From Mesostigma viride (lineage: Eukaryota; Streptophyta; Mesostigmatophyceae; Mesostigmatales; Mesostigmataceae), in the NCBI GenBank assembly GCA_009746045.1, contig RPFO01000240.1, positions 629,501 through 693,500 on the forward strand: a stretch of DNA of 64,000 bases, written 5' to 3'. The notes under the pieces were generated by a model. That model saw nothing but the letters and a program-made list of their open reading frames with translations. It did not search any database and was not told the origin of the DNA. Numbering within the stretch: position 1 is the stretch's first letter; each line of letters opens with the position of its first letter. Below are positions 22,168 to 32,022 of the stretch, in pieces. Made by a program: the position numbers and the translations under genes.

Positions 22168-22539
22168 ACAGAGGGCTCTAGGCCCGACCTGAGGGTGTTG
22201 TCCCTCCGGTATATAGAGTCGCCCTCAGATTCTGGCCAGTTGATTGGTCGTTCTTGGTCCTTGGTACTGATTTGTTTACTCTGTGTGTCCTGCCCAGTGC
22301 CGTCCCCCCCCGGCAAGGACTCTGTTCCAGGCAGTTAGGGGAACCTCCCACCAGGCTTGGTGCTGGCTAACCCTACACCACCCGGCGTGGTGGTGAAACC
22401 GAGTTAACATGTTGGTGCTTTGTACCTTGGATGGCCTGTCGATTGTGTTAGGCTTTGTTGGGTGCTTTAGATCCTCCTTCTCCTTTGGTTTCATCCGTGT
22501 ACGTAGGGCGAGGGCTCCCTACCTTTGTGGGGGGGAAGG
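22168..22539 (+). other. Gypsy-A 3' untranslated region with polypurine tract (copy 2)
   Basis: Equivalent to 6229-6598, with one-base length changes in the C-run near 22305 and the G-run near 22530. The GTGGGGGGGAAGG tract abuts the LTR. Confidence 0.65.
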
Positions 22540-23112
22540 TGTTACGTCGCGTAACTTTTGTTGTTGTTACGGACGTAAATTAGGTCCTTTGTGCCTCAGC
22601 CATTTCGAGACAGTCCGTTGACTTTCTTAAGCTTACGTGTAGTTAGGACCTTTTTGGCCGGTTGGTACCGGGCCTTGTGACGTGGCAATCGTACAGTATG
22701 GTGGCTTGGTGCAGTCGCGCCGCGCTGCGTACTTTAGTAGTGGTCCTTTATCCTCCGTTTGAACCTTGTGGACATGCGTTGGTCCTGTAGGCGAGGGTCG
22801 GTGTCGGCCCGAGCATACACGCATGTCGGCGATCATTTATGCAGCGGTTGTCCTTCGTGAATCGCACTCGGCGTGTATTATGGAATTGTAATACATCGTT
22901 TTGGGTCGTGAATTTACCAGTGTTTACTTCGTAGTGTCCCGGCATTATTTGGTATATGGCGTACAGTAACCGCATGTATCGGAATGCATTGAGAGCAGAG
23001 TCGTCGCGTCCTAGGTCTTATAGCCAATACAGCTCCTCATCGCTAGGTACCCTCACTAGTTTAGGTAAGGTTAGGCGCGGGGTTTGGGATCGAGTAGAGC
23101 CTGGGCGTAACA
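22540..23112 (+). repeat. Gypsy-A 3' LTR, outer end of the array
   Basis: 573 bp, TGTTACG...CGTAACA. It is followed by CTTGA (23113-23117) and no primer binding site. CTTGA is the expected target duplication and should also precede the array's first LTR, outside the window. Confidence 0.85.
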
Positions 23113-23154
23113 CTTGAGTGGGATCGCCAGAGTGGGAGCGAGCCCCGGATCCCA

Positions 23155-23367
23155 GTGGAGAAATCTGCAGACGGGCGACCTGTTAGCAGAGTGCTAGGGC
23201 CCTACGCCGACGGGGAGGACGCCGCTGGCAGCGACGAGGAGCGGCCAGAGACGCCCATCGCAGCCACTGCTCAAGAACGAGAGCTGGAGGCAGCGAACCA
23301 AGCAGGTGCTGAGTCAGTAGCTGCCAGGACGGTGCCCACGGCATCTTCCAGCGACGCCACTGCTTGA
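23155..23367 (+). CDS. Small acidic ORF upstream of Copia-B1 gag
   Basis: 70 codons rich in Ala, Glu and Asp (PETPIAATAQERELEAANQA). It lies 53 bp before the gag start and has no recognised domain. It could be a 5' leader frame of the element or a fragment of an older gene. Confidence 0.25.
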   Translation: MEKSADGRPVSRVLGPYADGEDAAGSDEERPETPIAATAQERELEAANQAGAESVAARTVPTASSSDATA

Positions 23368-23420
23368 GTCAGTTCTTCCTTTTTCCTTCACCTTTATTGT
23401 TGTGTCCCCACTTGTATATA

Positions 23421-24783
23421 ATGCCTCGTGGCAAACCGGGCGACGGCGACAAGGGTGAGGCGGAGGCACCGGCTGGCGACAACCAGGAGCCTCGGAAGGA
23501 CAAGGAGCCGCTGGTGGGAGAAGCGATCCCAGCCAGCGACGGCGATGGGGGGGGGGAAGCGACCAGGCAGCAAGAGGCGGCATGAAGACTCGGTGGAGGA
23601 GGCGCGCAAGGTGCGGGCGACAGGGCCATCTGATGCAATAACGGTGGCGAATGGGCAACCAGCCGTGGAGAAGCGTAAGAGGGACACCTCCGCTGACGGC
23701 AATGGTAAGAGGCTTCATGTGGATGTGCCCTCCCCTGTGCCTGCTGGACCAAGTGGTGTTGTTGTTGTGACACCCGCTGTGGTGGAACCAGTAAAGGCGC
23801 TGCCAGGGTCGAGGCCTCACATGAGTGCAGTCACTCTCATGAATGGACAAAAGCCTCTTAACCCGCCACTAGCACAGGAAGCTTTGGACAAGTGGCTAGA
23901 GGACATGGAGCTTGTTGTATTCTCCGTGGACCCCACTGTCAACCTAGTGCAAGTGTTTCACTCATCCACGTGCAACAGGGACTCAGCAGAGCGTGTCAGG
24001 GAAAAGGCTAGGACTGGTGTCAAGGATAAGCAAACCTGGGCACAGTTCCTGGATGGGTTGAGGGAGGAGTTCTCTGACAAGGTTCTCAACCTCACCAACT
24101 ATTATAAACATCAGTATGACACCTTTGAGATAGTGGGTCCTGTGGCAGAGGAATGGGCTAGGCTCAACCGTATCAGGGACAAGGGGGCCAAGTATGGCTT
24201 CCTGGTCACAGATAGGGCCTTGGCAGACTATTTCCTGGACCGTATGGGTCTGAGTGTTGATGGTAGGAACGGTGCCCGCATGTTTCTTAACCAGACTGAT
24301 GGCTCCTTGCGTGCTCTGGAGCTTGTAATCCTCAGCATAAGGAAGCCAGATCCTGCCTGCAAGGCTATCCAGTCCCATGGCAGCAATGCCACCTCCGCTG
24401 TGCAGGGCCAAGGTGATGCCCCCGGGTACCCAGCCCGTGATGGGGCAAGGCCTAACAATTAGCGTAAGCGCTTCAGGCGCCAGAGGCAGGGGGCTCAGGG
24501 TGGCAAGGGTGCAGGTTCCCAAGGAGGGGTTGGGAGCCAGCAAGCTGGTGGTCAGCAGGGTAAAGGTGGCCAAGGGCAAGGCAAGGGCCAAGCTCAAGGC
24601 AACCAGGGCAAGCAGGGTGGGCAGTCTCAGGGAGGCCACGGGAAGCCTGGCAAGGGTGGGGCTGGGTCTGGGAAGAAGGGTGGAGCGTGTTTTGTGTGTG
24701 GCAAGGAAGGTCACTGGCGACGTGAGTGCCCTGACAAGAAGGCCAAGCCTGCTGGGGCAGGGGGCCAGCCTGGGCAGCAGTGA
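23421..24783 (+). pseudogene. Copia-B1 gag
   Basis: I start it at ATG 23421 (MPRGKPGDGDKGEAEAP) because that frame flows into the long frame across a G10 run at 23549-23558, where a one-base length error shifts the reading. The body contains WLEDMELVVFS, TWAQFLDGLREEFSDKV and YYKHQYDTFEI, typical of a Copia capsid-like fold. An in-frame TAG stands at 24460-24462. After it the same frame continues with a Gly/Gln/Lys-rich tail and one intact CCHC knuckle, CFVCGKEGHWRREC (about 24693-24734), ending at 24783. Confidence 0.75.
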
Positions 24784-24831
24784 CTAGCTACATCATCCCC
24801 TGTAAATAGTCAATCACCCCTAGGGGAAGGT

Positions 24832-26727
24832 GTGCTGGATGTACATAAGGACGGGGGTGTGCCCCTTGTGCAGCACCAAGGGTGTAAAGATGTTGTTCTT
24901 CCACTGGATTGCAATAACAATGCTGCAGCTGAATTCCCTATGCCTCATGCAGGTGGTGGGTCTCCAGCAGGTGCTGGCCTGGAGGGCCAAGGGACCTTGC
25001 TGGAAGGGCCTGGAGCGGTCCAGGGTGCAGGGCCTGGCTTGGGGCGTCAGGATGGCCTGCAGGGAAGCCCTGGAACCTCAGGAGTGGATCATGTGTCCCC
25101 ACACACGGTTCAGACGTCTCGCCAGGTCAGTACTGAGAGAGTACTGAGCTATGCTGAGGCTGGCCATAGGTTACATCACATGTTTGGGCACTCTGGGCAG
25201 GCAGCAATGTTTGCTTGGAAGCTAGGTAGGGAGCCTTTGTGGGAGGCATGCCAGGCTGCTGCTGAGAACTGTGGTTGCCAGGAGAATGCTGTTCACCCAC
25301 CTCAGTCCCATGCTAGGGAGCCTGCTAGGGAGCGTGGCGACATCCAGATGGATATCCAGCATATCAGGGGCTTGTATATATTGGTGGAGGTGGACAGGTT
25401 CAGTAGATACAGGCTGATAGACGTTCTGCCTGGTATGCAGGAGCACCACTTGTTGTTGGGTATGAAGGCCCTGGTCCCAGGCTTTGGGGTGTGCAAGAGT
25501 GTGCAGGCAGACTTGCAGTTTGACTGTTTGCTCAAGCATCAGGACCAGCTGCCTTGTAAGCTGGTAGTAGTCCCCAGGGAGAGTCATGGGCAGCAAGGGG
25601 CTGTAGAGAGATCCATACGTGAGGTGAAGACAGTGGTGCTAGCGGCAGAGACAGTGCCACTTGTGGCATCTGCCTTAGAGAGGGCAGCCTGGTGTAAGGG
25701 GATAGAAGAGCAGCTGAACCACAGAGTTAACTATTACTTTGATGGTGTGGCTGTCTCTCCCCTGGCCCTGCAGTATAGCGTACTGCCTGAGAACGTGGTG
25801 CAGGCCAGTCTTAGGAAGGCAGATAGGTTATTTGCCCAGCTGAGACGTAAGGACAAGAACTGGAATGTGCTGAGGCCTCAGGTGGGGCTGAAGGTCAGGA
25901 TGTGGAAGGAACCATCTATTCCAGGCAAGCGGGGGAAGTGGCAGGATGGGGTTGTCACTCGTGTGGAAGAAGCTAACAGATCTTGCCTGGTGGCTTTGGA
26001 AAAGGATCCAAGGCACGTGTACAGGTTGTCCTGGGCTCATGTCAAGGAAAGAAGGCCACGTGCAATCTGGCCTGCAGACGGGCCAGGCCCTCCCAGCTGG
26101 GTTGAGGAGCCAGGCCAGAGCCAGGCAGCAGCAGCTAACAATCCTCTGGTGGTGGATGATGGTCTGTCCCTGCTGGAAGATGACGAGCAGGAGGAGGCTG
26201 CTGAAGCAACTGTCACAAGGCCAGAGGGGACGGGGCAGCCACCTAAGGCCCGGGGGCCTCTCATGGCGGACGTCATCCGAGCACTCATGCGCAGCAAACA
26301 TGATCCCAAGGTATCCAAGCTCACGGGGTGGGGGTCGTGCTGGGCAGCTACAATGGAGGTAGATACCAACTCACAGGTGTCTGTCATCAGGGAAGAGGAT
26401 GCTGTAGGCTTACAGATGTCCCATCCCAGTTGCCTTGCTGTGTCTGATTTCTCAGGAAAGGTGTCCATGAAGATCCTTGGGGAAGTGAGTGTGCCTATCT
26501 TAGGGGTGCCCACCACGTTCTGTGTGGTAGAGGGCTATCAGGGGCCTGCCATTCTGGGTCAGAACTTCTTGTGCATGCCAGGGGTTACTTTGACCTCTGA
26601 TGAGTTGGCACTAGAAGGCAGGGGCAGCCTCCCCCTTGAAAGATATCACTATTCCCAGGGTCTTGCAGTGGCGGTGAAGGCTGTTAGAGTCAGCCAGCTG
26701 AGGGTCCTCAAGGTCAGGAGCCCATAG
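24832..26727 (+). CDS. Copia-B1 integrase followed by retropepsin-like domain (pol part 1)
   Basis: 631 codons. Residues about 108-150 form an HHCC-like zinc region (HRLHHMFGHSG ... CGC). Residues 165-290 are the integrase core, with candidate acidic residues in QMDIQHI, VQADLQF and QGAVERSIREVK. GKRGKWQDGVVTRVEE near 365 is the basic C-terminal module. After an acidic linker comes a retropepsin-like domain. EVDTNSQVSVI has Asp 511 in the active-site position, with Asn instead of Gly after DT, and AILGQNFL (573-580) is the matching second strand 62 residues later. There is no DTG/DSG protease before integrase. The stop at 26725 is followed by a shifted frame leading to RT. Confidence 0.78.
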   Translation: MLDVHKDGGVPLVQHQGCKDVVLPLDCNNNAAAEFPMPHAGGGSPAGAGLEGQGTLLEGPGAVQGAGPGLGRQDGLQGSPGTSGVDHVSPHTVQTSRQVSTERVLSYAEAGHRLHHMFGHSGQAAMFAWKLGREPLWEACQAAAENCGCQENAVHPPQSHAREPARERGDIQMDIQHIRGLYILVEVDRFSRYRLIDVLPGMQEHHLLLGMKALVPGFGVCKSVQADLQFDCLLKHQDQLPCKLVVVPRESHGQQGAVERSIREVKTVVLAAETVPLVASALERAAWCKGIEEQLNHRVNYYFDGVAVSPLALQYSVLPENVVQASLRKADRLFAQLRRKDKNWNVLRPQVGLKVRMWKEPSIPGKRGKWQDGVVTRVEEANRSCLVALEKDPRHVYRLSWAHVKERRPRAIWPADGPGPPSWVEEPGQSQAAAANNPLVVDDGLSLLEDDEQEEAAEATVTRPEGTGQPPKARGPLMADVIRALMRSKHDPKVSKLTGWGSCWAATMEVDTNSQVSVIREEDAVGLQMSHPSCLAVSDFSGKVSMKILGEVSVPILGVPTTFCVVEGYQGPAILGQNFLCMPGVTLTSDELALEGRGSLPLERYHYSQGLAVAVKAVRVSQLRVLKVRSP

Positions 26728-26738
26728 CTGAGGACCTG

Positions 26739-28407
26739 TTGATAATCCCAACCACCTTTGATCCACGGCAGTTAGGGGTAAACAGGTACCAGATAGCTGC
26801 TCACAGTCCTATTCCCTGGCGCCAGCTAGTCGAGATGATGCAAAGCCCCAAGATGGCTAAGGCATGGACTCTTGGCTTTGTTGCTTCCGGGCATGAGTGG
26901 ATAGTTTCCAACTGTGCAGAACCTGTGGATGAGCTGCCAGAAGCTCACCAGCTGCTCAGATTGATGTTTGTCCTCAAGCTCAAGGAGGTAGATGGTGTCC
27001 AGGTGCCACACGTCAGACCAGTTGTAACCGAGTATCATGGCACTGGCCAGTTGTTAGATGAGGAGCTCTATACTCCAGGGATGCTGCATGACACGTGGAG
27101 GATTCTGCTGTGTATATTTCTGTCTTTTCTGGTTAAGGGTGTGCCCTACAGCTCTGTGCTGATTGATTTCAAGAGAGCTTTTCTCAAGGGTGACCAAGAT
27201 CAGGCCAGGCAGACTTGGAGAGATATCCCTCCTTTCTTTGTGACTGTACCTGCTGTATGGAGAGCAGAGATAAAGGCCAGGTACCTGAGAATTCTAAAAG
27301 GGTTGGAAGGTCTCAGGTCCAGTCCCATCATCTGGAGAAAGAGCCTAGAGAAATTCTTGAAGAATACTTGTGGGTTTTCTGTGTCTCCAGTGGATCCTTG
27401 TCTGTTCCAACTTCCAAGGGTCACACAATGACCTCCCTGTCTTTGCCTCCCTGCATGGTGATGACCTGCATCTCATAGGTCCACCAGACTGGGTTGAGGC
27501 TGTTTTGGCCAAGATCCAGAAGCGGTTTGAGCTGGGTAAGATACAGCACATGGTGGAAAATGAGCCTATGGTCTTCTGTGGCATGCAGGCTACGTTGTTC
27601 CAAGCCAAGGGCTCGTGGTTCATCAGGATGGAGGGTGGTAAGGACTATCCACAGCAGATTATAGATGCATTGCAGGAGCCCATCACGCAGGCTAGGTGTG
27701 CTACCATCAGGGGCATGCTGGCATGGCTTGCAAGTATATGTGCCCCTGACTTGCTGGTTTTGAGTCGACTTACTGATTCCCAGCTGGTTGAGGTGGGTGC
27801 TGAGAGTGTGGTGCAGGCTGTCATGATGTCTCCCCCTCTTATACTGGGTCCTGTGGATTTGTACAAGCCCCTTGACATGGTTCTCTATGTAGACAGTTCT
27901 ATGGATAATAGGAAGGTCACAGAGGTCAGGGGCAGGGCAGCAGCATTAGTTACCCTGGAGCAAGATCGCACCTCACTTGTTACCTGGTACAGTCGGTTGC
28001 AGAACAGGGTTACACCCAGCAGTGATATTGCTGAGTGCAGGGCAATCTGTGAAGGGCTGCATACTGCTCTTTACTTGAGGGAGCTCTTCTACCAGCTATG
28101 TCAAGTGGCTTCCTGTAGGTTGCAGCTGCACACACTGGTGAGGACTGATAGCATGGGCATGGTGCAATTTGTGCACAGGCAGCTGGCCAGGAGCAGGGAC
28201 CTTGACTACTTGTTGCTCAAGGAGATGTCCTACCTAGCTCACATTGAACATGTGCCTGGTGTGGACAACCCTGCAGATGCCCTCACCAAGCTGGAGGAGA
28301 AGGCGGAGAGGCAGTACCCCTGCTCCGTGGGCTCATGGACCCCTTACACGGGCGGCCATAGAGACCAGGCCTTGCTTCAGCTTGGGTGTCCCCAGTGGGC
28401 TGCTTGA
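26739..28407 (+). pseudogene. Copia-B1 reverse transcriptase and RNase H (pol part 2)
   Basis: RT begins in 26739-27431: WTLGFVASGHEW, RPVVTEYHGTG, then VLIDFKRAFLKGD with the first catalytic Asp. It continues one frame over from about 27415 with SLHGDDLHLIG, where Copia elements usually have YVDD. RNase H follows: LYVDSSMDNR, SDIAECRAICEG, RTDSMGMV, GVDNPADALTKL. One indel near 27415 separates the two frames, and another near 26700 separates this part from the integrase-protease ORF. Confidence 0.8.
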
Positions 28408-29070
28408 CCAAAGTACCAAGTGGTGACTGGTGCTTACTGGTTGACAGCCGGTCCTTCAGGGTTAGGTACACCCTCCTGGACAGGAGTTGGTGTGGAATGT
28501 CACTCCTACCAGCTGAGAATCATGCCTGGCCCTCCCCATGGGGTTCAGAAGAGTCGCCAGGACTTAAGTCGACGCCTTTGGCCTCAAACAGTTAGGCCAT
28601 GCAAGGGCAACCCGAATGCTGGTTCTTACAGGTTGCTGCATATATGTTTTCTAGTGCTTGTTTCCAACCTGTTGCTAATAAAGAACCTGGTTGTGTGACC
28701 ATGTGGAGCATGGTTGCCAGGGAGCCACATTCTGGGTTATATAATGCTTGAATAAACCATAATCATGTCTCTCTCATGTTGTTCTCATGGTTGTAATGTA
28801 TCTCTTGTGTGAAGTTCCAGGTCACCTATAAACCTGGAGATTGGGGTGGGGTTCAATTCCCCAGCAGAGCCACAGCCTGGCATGAGTGATTACTGGGCTT
28901 AACACCCAGTGAAGACATGGGCTCCCCAATAAGGCAGTATTTGCATGGGTGCTACCTGAGTCTCTTTGAGCAAAAAAGGGAAAGGCTGGCCAAGGCGGGC
29001 GCCATAAGAACGGGCGCCTGTGATAACTGTGAAAGATCAGGAACTCACAATAATACGTTCTTGGCATCCT
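28408..29070 (+). other. Copia-B1 3' region (untranslated region or LTR)
   Basis: No ORF of note. Two AATAAA signals (near 28677 and 28751) and TTATATAATG near 28737 suggest LTR promoter and polyadenylation sequence. No second LTR copy is present to define the boundaries. It also holds the tRNA-like hairpins at 28817-28863. Confidence 0.45.
28817..28863 (+). other. tRNA-like anticodon and T-arm remnant
   Basis: A hairpin of CCAGGT and ACCTGG around a 9-nt loop is followed by a perfect T-arm (TGGGG, loop TTCAATT, CCCCA), and GGTTCAATTCC fits the RNA polymerase III B box. No matching acceptor stem or D-arm is found upstream, so this is at most a tRNA-derived remnant. Confidence 0.35.
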
Positions 29071-29176
29071 TTAAGGGGACTCGGCGCGGCGAATTTTTTC
29101 CGCGCCAAAAAAATTCCCGCCGGACGCACTGAGTGAAAAGTGGAGGGTGGACGAATGCACGTGCGGAGTGGGTGCG

Positions 29177-29527
29177 ATGGCGGTCACGCGGTCGGATAAA
29201 AAGCTGGAACGCGAGAGTATTTTGGCCCTGCAAGCATGGCAGGTTGAGTCCAAGTGTTCCGACATAAAATTAGATGATCTACTCTCGCGCGACGGTCTCG
29301 TAGCGGCCGGCTCGGCTGGGAAAAACCACGAACCTCCGACCGACCGCAACGCAGCCAACAATATTTTTCGTCATGCAGCATACCGCCATTTTTCGGCCCG
29401 GATGGGGTGGATCAACGCTGATGGAACTGCTAAAAAGCTTCCTAAAGCATTCAGCGACATCGTTCGCGATCGATTTCCAGATTCCCGGGCTAATTACACC
29501 GGATTTATCGAAACTGCCGATCGCTGA
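29177..29527 (+). CDS. Kolobok-1 first ORF with P2X7-ballast-like domain
   Basis: The frame is open from 29147. I prefer Met 29177 (MAVTRSDKKLE), close to the transposon end. The C-terminal half contains HAAYRHFSARMGW, then LPKAFSDIVRDRFPD and YTGF. The spacing and residues recall the cytoplasmic ballast domain of P2X7 receptors and related stand-alone invertebrate proteins (AYR.Y...W..G, then LPS...IR..FP...G.Y.GF). Several zinc-binding Cys of that family are not obvious here. It may be the N-terminal domain of the transposase, cut off by the TGA at 29525 or joined by splicing. The assignment rests on motif reading only. Confidence 0.5.
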   Translation: MAVTRSDKKLERESILALQAWQVESKCSDIKLDDLLSRDGLVAAGSAGKNHEPPTDRNAANNIFRHAAYRHFSARMGWINADGTAKKLPKAFSDIVRDRFPDSRANYTGFIETADR

Positions 29528-29565
29528 CATTTTTGCGCTGCGATGGCCGCGCCCACTTTTCGTGC

Positions 29566-31709
29566 ATGATGGGCCGTAAAAACGCCAGAGCGAAATCCCA
29601 GCGGCTTCGCTTTGAGCGACAGGCTGCCGGAGAGCAGCCTTCGGTGCCTGCGCCTCTGAAAAGGGGCCGTGGCAGACCGAAGGGTTCGAAGACAAGGGTT
29701 GGTGTCGGCAGGCCTAAAGGGTCTAAGAAAAAGAAATGGCGATCATCCACGCCAGTTTCTGTGGGCATGGCGGATGTTTCAGCGGCGGGGGTCGGCCAGA
29801 ATGCTGGGAATGCACCGAGCAGCGGCGAGATGGAGCTTGGTGCGGAAATTCTCGGCGATGAAGGTATGCCAGCCACTGGGCGTAAGCGAGCGCTCGTGAG
29901 CCCTTACACCCCGTCTCCGAAGAAGCTTGACAGCCGTGGGCATCATTTGAGGCAGGCAGCCGATCAGCCGCCCCCTCCCCCCTGCGATCCCATTTCATGG
30001 CAGCGCATTGTTGTTGATACAGTGTGCCTTGAAGGAATTGTTGGCCATTTAGCCTGCCCTGAATGCCATGAGAAGTCCCTGAAGCTGGGGCATAAGACGC
30101 AGCCTGGGCCCTGTGCATCTTTGCTGCTGGTGACATTTTGCACAAATCCCCACTGTCGGGCGGAGAATAAGAAGCCTTGGCACCATGCAGAGCCAGCGGA
30201 GGTGGGGGGAGGCCTGGCAAGGGTGGGAATGTCACGTGCTTCCAAGAATGCTCTCCTGGCCCTGAACACTGTCATCCATGGTGTCACACGGAGTGACCTG
30301 CTGCGTGTGTGGAGCACGATGGACATGGAATTCCCCAAGCATGGTAGCGTGTGGCGGAAAGATGTGCTTATGGTCGCGCGCATTGTGATTGAGTACCTGC
30401 ACACTGTGATAGAGGAAAACCGTGAGGTAGTGAGGCAGTGGGAGCGGGATAATGGCAGGTTCCCTGACCTGGATGGGTTCCTTCGGCAGGCCACGCGCGC
30501 TACCTTTGATGGCAGCTGGGCTAATCGTGGGTACAGGTCACTGCTGGGGCAGCAACTGTTAATCCACGACGTGTTGAAGCTTATCATAGCCCACCATGTG
30601 TCCAGCAAGTGGTGTGCCTTTTGCATGCGTGTGGCGGGCAAGAAGGATGCAGATGGTAAGCCTAGAGTGCCAGCCCCCCATATGTGTTTCAAGAACCATG
30701 CGACCACAAGCAAGAGCATGGAAGGCGCGGGTGCAGTGGTGATGTTGCTAGATGTGATGTCGCTAGAATCGGGGGTGTTCACAGGTCAAGTGATGGAGAG
30801 GGCAGGGAGTGAGCAGGGACAGAAGGGCAGCAAGCCTGAGAGCCAGCGGCTTTGGGTGACCAAGGTAGTGAGTGATGGGGACACGAGTTGGTATGCACAA
30901 GTGAGGGAGAATCAGGTGTTGAAGGAGGCAAATCACATCCCTGACAAAGACAATGACCTGAACCACCTGTCCATCAACCTGCACAGTGCACTAGTGGCCA
31001 CGAAGAAGACGTGGCTGTCTATACTAAGCACAAGAATGTGCTAGGAGAGAAGACCCACATCTGGCACATGCTGCGGGGTTACCGTGCCTGCATACGCTGC
31101 AACTATCACATGGGTGCCACGTGGCTGCACGGCGCATTGGCCAACGCGCTGGAACATTATCATGGCAACCACACGCATTGCAATGCATGGCCCAACCACA
31201 TGAAGCAGAAAATTGGGGAGGTGGTGCAGCGCCAATGGTGTGGTGTGCATACCAAGAAGAAGAACCTGCCGCCTTGGGGGGGGCGGGCCTGGCTGCCTCG
31301 TGTGTCGGAGAAGGGTGGGGTGGTGGTGCAGGTGGACGAGCTTGTCCGCGAGGTCTGGGGCAGATTCAGCTCGATGGAGGTGCTGGAAGGGTGCTGCCAC
31401 AATAGCTCCTCCAACCACAACGAGTTCACTCATTCACAGCAAGTGCTTGCCACACCTGGGGGGAAGGGGGGCTTTGCTGGGGGGCTGTACGCTGCCTTTT
31501 GCGCGGTAGGTGCCCTGCGTGCCCCAAAGGGCGAGACATGGTTTATTCCAATAGCGGGGAAGCTGGGCATTTCCATGTGCCCTGAGGCACTAGCTCAGTT
31601 GCAAGAGCTGACTGAGGCAAGGTTGCGCCAGCAGAAGAGGAAGAAGACACGAGTTCAAGCAGCAAAGGGCGCAGGGCAAAGCCATCCGGGCTGGGGTTTA
31701 TTGGGATGA
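29566..31709 (+). pseudogene. Kolobok-1 transposase (AT-hooks, zinc region, DDE core)
   Basis: Start chosen at MMGRKNARAK. Two AT-hook cores (RGRPKGSK and GRPKGSKKKK, about 29659-29735) suit binding to AT-rich ends. A Cys-rich region (ACPECHEKS, FCTNPHC) precedes the core. Catalytic candidates are Asp in ATFDGSWANRGY (near 30507), Asp in VVSDGDTSW (near 30873) and Glu in NHNEF (near 31412), an order seen in MULE/Kolobok-type transposases. The first frame stops at 31042-31044. The Glu lies in the frame 31011-31709, so at least one frameshift or small intron falls near 31000-31040. A second shift near 31670 leads to the PHD segment. Confidence 0.7.
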
Positions 31710-32022
31710 AAACAAGAAGGACAAGTCCACCTATGCTAAGGGCACAGCGTATGGGGGGGTGGGCCCTGCCACAGGGGGTGTGGATGTGTGCGACAGTGAC
31801 AGTGAGGGTGAGGAGGAATATATGGATGATGTTCCCTGCCTTCGCTGTGCTATTCCCACCCCGCTCCCTGGCAATAATTTTCTGCTGTGCAGCACGGTGG
31901 GCTGCGAGGGAGGGCTTCACCTCAAGTGCTGCAACCCTCCCCTGCGTCGCGTGCCCGATGGGGACTGGTTTTGCCCCTTGTGCACGGGGCAGAACGACAT
32001 CACTGAGTCGGATAGTGAATAA
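31674..32022 (+). CDS. Kolobok-1 C-terminal PHD finger segment
   Basis: The open frame carries VYWDENKKDKSTYAKGTAYGG, an acidic stretch, then a PHD finger at about 31830-31990. Its Cys4-His-Cys3 set reads VPCLRC, LLCSTVGC, LHLKCC and WFCPLC. PHD fingers read histone H3 tails, so this could steer insertion to chromatin states; that is inference. It is probably the C-terminus of the transposase, one frame over from the DDE part. The stop is TAA at 32020-32022. Confidence 0.75.

Larger units (their letters stand above)
23113..29070 (+). mobile_element. Copia-B1, Copia-like retrotransposon with order gag-IN-PR-RT-RH
   Basis: Gag with a zinc knuckle (23421-24783), integrase then a retropepsin-like domain (24832-26727), RT and RNase H (26739-28407). 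Integrase before RT places it with Ty1/Copia, but the protease lies after integrase. LTR limits could not be set. The 5' side abuts the Gypsy-A LTR and the 3' side is cut by the Kolobok-like element. Confidence 0.8.

Noticed and set aside
26700..26745. Programmed frameshift between protease and RT in Copia-B1
   Set aside because: B1, B2 and B3 break at different places and in different directions here, and no slippery site with a following structure is evident, so decay or sequencing error is simpler.
28801..28880. A functional tRNA gene
   Set aside because: T-arm and anticodon-like hairpins are present, but there is no acceptor stem pairing and no D-arm.
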